64,000 nt of DNA, taken from Pseudomonas furukawaii (GTDB taxonomy: Bacteria; Pseudomonadota; Gammaproteobacteria; Pseudomonadales; Pseudomonadaceae). Under the pieces are notes generated by a model. The model searched no databases and was not told the DNA's origin. It worked only from the letters and a program-made list of their open reading frames with translations. Positions 62,579-64,000 of the stretch are shown here, one piece after another (the stretch's first letter is position 1; each line of letters starts with the position of its first letter). The DNA is taken from positions 5,270,001 to 5,334,000 of the forward strand of contig NZ_AP014862.1 of assembly GCF_002355475.1 (NCBI RefSeq), read 5' to 3'. The translations under genes and the position numbers were made by a program.

Positions 62579-64000
62579 ATGCTGGTCCACCTGTCGATCC
62601 ACAACTACGCCATCGTCGAGCACCTTGACCTGGAGCTCGAAGCCGGCATGAGCGTGATCACCGGCGAAACCGGTGCCGGCAAATCCATCATGCTCGATGC
62701 CCTGGGCCTGGCCCTGGGCGACCGCGCCGACAGCGGCGCAGTCAGGCCCGGCGCCGACAAGGCCGATATCCTCGCCAGCTTCGATGTCAGCGGCATCGCC
62801 GAGGCCCGCGACTGGCTCGACGAACGCGACCTGGAACAGGACGGCCCCTGCATCCTGCGCCGGGTCATCACGGCCGAAGGCCGCTCCCGCGCCTACATCA
62901 ACGGCACGCCCTGCCCCCTCGGCGACCTCAAGAGCCTGGGCGAATTGCTGATCGACATCCACAGCCAGCATGAGCACCAGTCCCTGCTCAAGACCGACAC
63001 CCATCGCCGCCTGCTGGACGAGTTCGCCGGCGCCAGTGAGCTCGCTCGCCAGGTCCAACTGGCGGCGCAGCGCTGGCGACAGACACGCCAGGAGCTGGAG
63101 CGGATATCCCGCTCCGGAGATGAACAACGCGCCCGCCACCAACTGCTCAGCTACCAGCTCGAAGAACTGGAGAACCTGGCCCTGGGCGAGAATGAACTGG
63201 AGCGACTGGAGCAGGAGCACAAGAACCTGACCAACGCCGGTAGCCTGCTGGGCGCCTGCCGCCAGGTGATCGACATGTGCAGCGAGAGCGATGCCGGCAA
63301 TGTACTGAGTGCGCTCACCGCCAGCCTCAACCGCCTGACCGCCTTCCACACCCAGCCTGGCGCCCTGGCGGAAGCGGTCAACCTGCTTTCGAGCGCGCAG
63401 ATCCAGGTCGAGGAGGCCGTCGGCGAACTGAACCGCTTCATCGATCATTTCGATGCCGACCCCGCGCGCCAGCAGGCCCTGGAGGAGCGACTCGACGCCA
63501 TCTACACCCTCGCCCGCAAGCACCGGGTCCAGCCCAATGACCTTGGTGAGTTGCAGCAACGGCTGCTGGAAGAACTGGAAGCCCTGAACGCCGACGACGA
63601 AGCCGCCGAGCGCCTGGGCGACGAGCTGGCCGCCTACGAGCGTCACTACCGGGAAAAGGCCGAAGAACTCAGCCTCCTGCGCAATGACGCCGCCGCACGA
63701 CTGGCCGGGGCGGTGGAGACCGAGATGCAGCGCCTGGGCATGCCCGGCGGCCGCTTCAGCATCCAGCTCAGCCGCAGTGAGGCCTGCGAGCCCCAGCACT
63801 TCGGCCTGGAACAGGTGGAGTTCCTCGTCAGCGCCAACCCGGGGCAACCCCTCAAGACCCTGGCACGTGTCGCTTCCGGCGGCGAACTGTCGCGCATCAG
63901 CCTGGCCATCCAGGTGATCACCGCCCAGACCTCGCGCGTTCCGACGCTGGTCTTCGACGAAGTGGATGTCGGCATCGGCGGCCCCACCGCCGAAGTGGTC
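62579..64000 (+). CDS. recN: DNA repair protein RecN, N-terminal 474 codons, truncated by window edge
   Basis: SMC-like ATPase acting in recombinational double-strand break repair. Walker A GETGAGKS (residues 29-36), [13 protein letters not shown], a coiled-coil middle, then the C-terminal signature [13 protein letters not shown] and Walker [13 protein letters not shown] close to the window end. About 80 further residues are expected beyond 64000. LexA-controlled promoter upstream, divergent from grpE. Confidence 0.96.
   Translation, partial: MLVHLSIHNYAIVEHLDLELEAGMSVITGETGAGKSIMLDALGLALGDRADSGAVRPGADKADILASFDVSGIAEARDWLDERDLEQDGPCILRRVITAEGRSRAYINGTPCPLGDLKSLGELLIDIHSQHEHQSLLKTDTHRRLLDEFAGASELARQVQLAAQRWRQTRQELERISRSGDEQRARHQLLSYQLEELENLALGENELERLEQEHKNLTNAGSLLGACRQVIDMCSESDAGNVLSALTASLNRLTAFHTQPGALAEAVNLLSSAQIQVEEAVGELNRFIDHFDADPARQQALEERLDAIYTLARKHRVQPNDLGELQQRLLEELEALNADDEAAERLGDELAAYERHYREKAEELSLLRNDAAARLAGAVETEMQRLGMPGGRFSIQLSRSEACEPQHFGLEQVEFLVSANPGQPLKTLARVASGGELSRISLAIQVITAQTSRVPTLVFDEVDVGIGGPTAEVV

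Overview
The window is GC-rich, mobile-element-free chromosomal backbone from a gammaproteobacterium of the genus Pseudomonas in the broad sense. Gene order runs mrcB, a PA4701-like kinase, tfoX-C, cbpA, prrF, phuWVUT, then dksA-gluQ-cbrX-cbrA-cbrB-crcZ-pcnB-folK-panBCD-pgi-acs, then pnp-rpsO-truB-rbfA-infB-nusA-rimP-tRNAs-secG-tpiA-glmM-folP-ftsH-rlmE, then yhbY-greA-carB-carA-dapB-dnaJ-dnaK-grpE-recN. As I remember it, this follows the P. aeruginosa PAO1 order PA4700 to PA4763. Differences from P. aeruginosa (one prrF copy, no phuS or phuR next to phuT, no gene between carA and carB) suggest another species. The species is not identified from the sequence.

Region by region: 1-4.4 kb holds the start of a class A penicillin-binding protein, a fused phosphotransferase/P-loop kinase, a TfoX C-terminal-domain protein and the cyclic-nucleotide-binding protein CbpA. 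At 4.5-8.3 kb are the Fur-controlled PrrF small RNA and a convergent haem ABC importer (phuTUVW). At 8.6-10.8 kb are a Rieske protein, SfsA and an aminotransferase. At 11-17.7 kb are DksA, the glutamyl-Q tRNA(Asp) synthetase, and the complete CbrXAB-CrcZ carbon-catabolite control locus, including a sigma-54 promoter, a CbrB-type operator and six Hfq/Crc-type CA motifs in CrcZ. Poly(A) polymerase, folate and pantothenate genes, Pgi and acetyl-CoA synthetase follow. The acs ribosome-binding site is embedded in a CA motif, which probably makes it a target of the same Hfq/Crc/CrcZ system.

25.7-36.6 kb is the least characterised part. It holds an MpaB-like oxygenase, a thiolase, an RlmI-like methyltransferase, and an apparent envelope operon (DUF748/AsmA-like protein, three tandem DUF2845 proteins, a rhomboid protease). 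A BON-domain protein and a zinc-finger/membrane/TPR protein follow. This DUF748-DUF2845x3-rhomboid cluster is my best candidate for an undescribed system.

36.6-51.8 kb, minus strand, is the classic transcription/translation superoperon, with tRNA-fMet and tRNA-Leu(GAG) embedded and several intrinsic terminators. 52-57.7 kb carries greA-carB-carA. The carA leader has an overlooked 24-codon leader ORF lying across an intrinsic terminator, an attenuator architecture. 57.7-64 kb carries dapB and the heat-shock operon grpE-dnaK-dnaJ, with two near-consensus sigma-32 promoters, and then the LexA-controlled start of recN, which runs off the window.

No insertion sequence, prophage, CRISPR array, rRNA gene or replication origin was found. 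The only gene-free stretch above 300 bases is 17031-17714, which is filled by the crcZ control region and RNA.
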